From positions 62,001 through 126,000 of the forward strand of contig NZ_SJZI01000046.1 of the NCBI RefSeq assembly GCF_004337505.1: a stretch of 64,000 nt of DNA, written 5' to 3'. The notes beneath the pieces are model-generated. The model did no database searches. It was not told where the DNA came from and was given only the letters and a program-made list of their open reading frames with translations. Positions 61,298 to 64,000 of this stretch are shown in pieces. The stretch is from Flaviaestuariibacter flavus (GTDB lineage: Bacteria; Bacteroidota; Bacteroidia; Chitinophagales; Chitinophagaceae). Each line of letters begins with the position of its first letter. The stretch's first letter is position 1. The translations under genes and the position numbers were made by a program.

Positions 61298-62110
61298 ATG
61301 AACAGACTCCTGACGCTCATTTGCATTGTGATCCTGGCGAGCTCCTGCCGCTCCACGCGGAAGATCGGCGTGGCCATCAACAACCGGAAGGACAGCAGCC
61401 AGGTAGCTTCCGCGTCGGGGCGCGCCGACAGCCTCGCCTTCATCCATGGCGCGCTGCAGCAACTCGGCGGGCACCACATCACGTACAAGACCTTTTCTGC
61501 AAAGGTCAACATCGATTATAAAGACGCTACTAACAAGAATTACAACGTCAACGCCACGATCCGCATGCAGAAGGATAGTGCCATCTGGATTTCTGCCAAT
61601 GCGCTGCTTGGTATTGAGGCGATCCGCGCCTACATCACGCGCGACTCGGTAAAGATCCTCGACAAGCTGAATAAGGTATATACCGCGCGCAGCATGCGCT
61701 TTCTGCAGGAGCAGACCGATATGCCGCTGACTCTTTCCATTATGGAAGATCTTATCGTCGGCAACCCGGTGTTTCTCGACACCGTCGGCTCCTACACCCG
61801 CAACCCGTCATCCGGAACGGTTACCATGCTGAGTGTCGGCACCCTGTTCAAGCACCTGCTGACGCTCAACGAGTCGAACATGACCCTGGCCCACAGCAAG
61901 ATCGACGACGTGGACCCGGCCCAGAGCCGCACGGCCGATATCACCTACGATGACTACGCTGCCAGCAACGGCGTGCTCTTTTCCACAAAGCGCCAGCTGT
62001 TGCTGTCGGAAGTGAAGAAACTGAATATCAAGCTCGATTTTCGCGCGTATGATTTCGGAGTGCCGGTAAGTTTCCCGTTTGGCATTCCCAAAAATTACAA
62101 GCGCAACTAA
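61298..62110 (+). CDS. DUF4292 lipoprotein
   Basis: A 270-residue lipoprotein (VILASSC, Cys 17). Landmarks: FSAKVNIDY, IWISANALLGIEAIRAYITRDSVKILDKLNKVYTARS, YDDYAASNGVLFSTKRQL and FGVPVSFPFGIPKNY. The DUF4292 family is thought to have a LolA/LolB-like fold, which suggests lipid or lipoprotein handling in the periplasm. It lies in a dut-DUF4292-envC operon-like run. Confidence 0.87.
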   Translation: MNRLLTLICIVILASSCRSTRKIGVAINNRKDSSQVASASGRADSLAFIHGALQQLGGHHITYKTFSAKVNIDYKDATNKNYNVNATIRMQKDSAIWISANALLGIEAIRAYITRDSVKILDKLNKVYTARSMRFLQEQTDMPLTLSIMEDLIVGNPVFLDTVGSYTRNPSSGTVTMLSVGTLFKHLLTLNESNMTLAHSKIDDVDPAQSRTADITYDDYAASNGVLFSTKRQLLLSEVKKLNIKLDFRAYDFGVPVSFPFGIPKNYKRN

Positions 62111-62161
62111 AAATATATCCAGCGCCGGGGGCGTTATAGCCATCCGGCCAAAACAAAAAGG

Positions 62162-63460
62162 ATGAAACGACATTTGCTACTTTTCCTCTGCCTCGCGCTC
62201 TTTGGCGGGGTAGTGCTGGCACAGCAGCCTTCCAGCGACCGTACGCGGATGGAGAACGAGCGCCGCGCGATCCAGAAAGAGCTGCGCGACCTCCAGGAGC
62301 AATACAGCAAGATCAAGGGGCGCACCAAGGCGACCCTGGGGCAGCTGGCGGCGATCCAGAACCGGATGGAAGTGCAGCAGCGCCTCCTCCACAGCATCGA
62401 CAAGGAAGTACATATCCTTTCCGACGATATTTACCTCAGCACCCTCGAGTTGAACCGCCTGCAGCGGCAGCTCGACTCGCTCAAGCAGCAATACGCCCGC
62501 AGCGTGGTGTATGCTTATAAAAGCCGGAGCTCCTACGATTACCTCAGTTTTATTTTTTCGGCCAATTCCTTCAACGACGCCCTGAAGCGGGTACGCTACC
62601 TGCGCAGCTACCGCCTCTACCGGCAGTCGCAACTGACCACCATCCGCGAAACGCAGAAGGCGATCGAAGACCGGAAGGTATCGCTGATGGTCAAGCGCAA
62701 CGACAAGAACAACGCGCTGAAGAACCAGACGCTCCAGTACAACGAGCTGGAAGACCAGAAGAAAGAAAAGGACCGCGTGGCTGCGCAGCTTAAATCGCAG
62801 GAAAAGGAACTGTCGCAGCAGCTGGCGGCGAAGCGCAAGCGCGATAACCAGCTGAAAACCCAGATCGCCGCCATGATCCGCCGCGAGATCGAGGCTGCGA
62901 AGCGCGAAGCAGAGCGCCGCGAAGCCGAGCGCCGGGCTGCGGAAGCCGCCGCTGCCCGCAACAACCCGGCAGCCACTCCGAAGGCAAGCACCCCGAAGGC
63001 AACACCGAAGCCGAAAACCGAAAGCGTGCTGATCTTCAACGAAGGCGAGCGCGCCCTGGCCGCCACCTTCGAACGCAACAAGGGCAACCTTCCCTGGCCG
63101 GTGGACCAAGGCAGCGTAAAGATTCCCTATGGTGTGAGCAGGGTGGAAGGACTCGAGTTCGACAACGCGTTCCTTACCCTCAGCACCGGCCTCGGATCAT
63201 CGGTGAAGGCCATCTTCGACGGAGAGGTGACCATGGTTACCGGCACCGGCGACGTGATGACGGTAATGATCCGCCACGGTAAATACTTCACCATCTATAG
63301 CAACCTCGCCAGCGCCAGCGTGAGCAAGGGCCAGCAGGTGAAGCGCGGTCAGTCGATCGGCTCTGCCGGCCGCGACGATGACGGCTCCGGCGGCATGATC
63401 GACTTCGGCATGCAGCAGGAGTACAAGCGGCTGAACCCGAGCCAGTGGCTGCACCGGTAG
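62162..63460 (+). CDS. EnvC-like murein hydrolase activator
   Basis: A 432-residue secreted protein. It has a signal peptide (to VLAQ, ~20), a long coiled coil (residues 25-290, with a charged Ala/Arg/Glu-rich end), a Lys/Pro/Thr linker, then a C-terminal LytM/M23 domain (~310-432). The LytM zinc ligands are missing: HxxxD reads VEGLEFD and the final HxH reads MIDFGM. This is the pattern of EnvC, which activates amidases at the division site instead of cutting peptidoglycan itself. Confidence 0.88.
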   Translation: MKRHLLLFLCLALFGGVVLAQQPSSDRTRMENERRAIQKELRDLQEQYSKIKGRTKATLGQLAAIQNRMEVQQRLLHSIDKEVHILSDDIYLSTLELNRLQRQLDSLKQQYARSVVYAYKSRSSYDYLSFIFSANSFNDALKRVRYLRSYRLYRQSQLTTIRETQKAIEDRKVSLMVKRNDKNNALKNQTLQYNELEDQKKEKDRVAAQLKSQEKELSQQLAAKRKRDNQLKTQIAAMIRREIEAAKREAERREAERRAAEAAAARNNPAATPKASTPKATPKPKTESVLIFNEGERALAATFERNKGNLPWPVDQGSVKIPYGVSRVEGLEFDNAFLTLSTGLGSSVKAIFDGEVTMVTGTGDVMTVMIRHGKYFTIYSNLASASVSKGQQVKRGQSIGSAGRDDDGSGGMIDFGMQQEYKRLNPSQWLHR

Positions 63461-63501
63461 AATATTGAATAACGATCAAGGAATATCGAATAATGAAATA
63501 G
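63460..63501. repeat. Heptamer array GAATATT/GAATAAC/GATCAAG/GAATATC/GAATAAT
   Basis: Six 7-bp words beginning at the last base of the EnvC-like stop codon and running into the terminator. Confidence 0.9.
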
Positions 63502-63531
63502 CGAAGCCCCCGCCGATGGCGGGGGCTTCGC
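63501..63531. terminator. Strong hairpin between convergent genes
   Basis: GCGAAGCCCCCGCC / GGCGGGGGCTTCGC perfect 14-bp stem with a GAT loop. Confidence 0.85.
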
Positions 63532-63540
63532 GTAAACAAT

Positions 63541-63568
63541 AATCAATATTCAATGATCAATATTCAAG
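63541..63568. repeat. Heptamer array (reverse-complement words)
   Basis: AATCAAT, ATTCAAT, GATCAAT, ATTCAAG; as reverse complements GATTATT-like/GAATATT-like heptads. Confidence 0.8.
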
Positions 63569-63627
63569 TGGGATAGCTCATAACCTTTAGCACTGATAAT
63601 GAACGTTGAATATTCCCTTCAACTTTC

Positions 63628-63655
63628 ATTATTCCTTGATCGATATTCGATATTC
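63628..63655. repeat. Heptamer array, inverted partner of 63460
   Basis: ATTATTC, CTTGATC, GATATTC, GATATTC: the reverse complements of GAATAAT, GATCAAG and GAATATC. It abuts the stop codon of the bshA-like gene. Confidence 0.9.
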
Positions 63656-64000
63656 TACACCGCCAGCTCCTTGCTCATCACATCATCATACAACTGCTCA
63701 TAGGTAGGAATGATGTTGTGAATGTCGAAGTGGTTGGCGTGCTCGGCGGCATCTTTCTTGAATTGCTGGAGGCGCTCGTCGTCTTGCAGTATTTCTACGG
63801 CACGGCGGCTCATGGTGTCGATGTCGCCGATAGCGCCCATATACCCGGTCTTGCCGTCGATCATGATCTCACCGAGGCCGCCGGCATTGGTGGAGATCAC
63901 GGGTACACCGGCTGCCATGGCTTCGAGCGCGGCGAGTCCGAAGGACTCATATTCCGAGGTGAGGAGGAAAAGGTCGGCAATGGCGAGGATATCTTCCATC
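63655..64000 (-). CDS. bshA: BshA-type glycosyltransferase, C-terminal end (partial)
   Basis: The last 114 residues of a GT4 glycosyltransferase whose 5' end lies beyond the window. DLFLLTSEYESFGLAALEAMAAGVPVISTNAGGLGE is the nucleotide-sugar-binding E-x7-E region, and the sequence is close to N-acetyl-alpha-D-glucosaminyl L-malate synthase, the first enzyme of bacillithiol synthesis. The assignment to BshA rests on the C-terminal third only. Confidence 0.75.
   Translation of the reverse strand, partial: MEDILAIADLFLLTSEYESFGLAALEAMAAGVPVISTNAGGLGEIMIDGKTGYMGAIGDIDTMSRRAVEILQDDERLQQFKKDAAEHANHFDIHNIIPTYEQLYDDVMSKELAV

Overview
The window comes from a high-GC member of the Bacteroidota, most likely a Chitinophagaceae-like bacterium. 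It carries a type IX secretion (T9SS) and gliding set (gldJ, porU, porV, a PorP/SprF protein, and proteins with T9SS sorting domains). It also carries Bacteroidota family markers (DUF3127, DUF4292, DUF5763, DUF983) and the C-terminal end of a BshA-like bacillithiol enzyme. Promoters match the Bacteroidota -7 box TAnnTTTG (here TAnnTTTG or TAnnTTCG), and Shine-Dalgarno sequences are scarce. No plasmid, phage, insertion sequence or CRISPR array was seen.

Layout. 1-3.7 kb: end of alanine racemase, a HTH-membrane protein, a secreted aspartyl-protease-like protein, a GyrI-like protein and lspA. 3.7-12 kb: fumC, an NlpC/P60 lipoprotein, a TPR membrane protein, crotonase, a stand-alone B12-binding protein, a GT-C glycosyltransferase and gltX. 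12-25 kb: housekeeping and hypothetical genes (NodB deacetylase, TatD, DUF3127, tRNA-Ser, DoxX, VIT1-like, TM2, DUF2779, a pentameric ligand-gated-channel-like protein, di-haem peroxidase, DUF937, gluQ). 25-34.5 kb: a 913-residue T9SS cargo protein, tRNA-Asp, DoxX, a PfkB kinase, a cysteine-less DsbA-fold protein, a PaaE-like oxidoreductase, a CAP protein and a TMEM175-like channel. 34.8-50.1 kb: a 4747-residue surface protein translationally coupled to a PorP/SprF partner. 50.2-64 kb: PPC-domain lipoprotein, DUF983, murF, an MFS transporter, gldJ, porU, porV, ispF, dut, a DUF4292 lipoprotein, an EnvC-like protein and the 3' end of bshA.

How the genes work together. PorU (sortase), PorV (outer-membrane shuttle) and GldJ (lipoprotein) form part of the T9SS. 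The giant protein has a type B (gliding-motility) sorting domain, and the PorP/SprF protein directly downstream is its likely dedicated partner. MurF, Alr, the NlpC/P60 protein and the EnvC-like protein serve cell-wall synthesis and turnover. LspA matures the many lipoproteins encoded here.

Most notable observations: (1) the giant protein has a higher-order repeat in which blocks of five ~98-residue domains recur four times plus a partial copy; (2) intergenic spacers carry arrays with a strict 7-bp or 8-bp period whose words differ between loci but are often mirrored as inverted arms around terminators; (3) several -7 boxes end 3-6 nt before the start codon, predicting leaderless mRNAs; (4) a tandem pair of small units shares a 5' box encoding SNKMKAVL-stop and ends in a terminator; (5) an orphan terminator and long-range stem between divergent genes suggest an unannotated small RNA.
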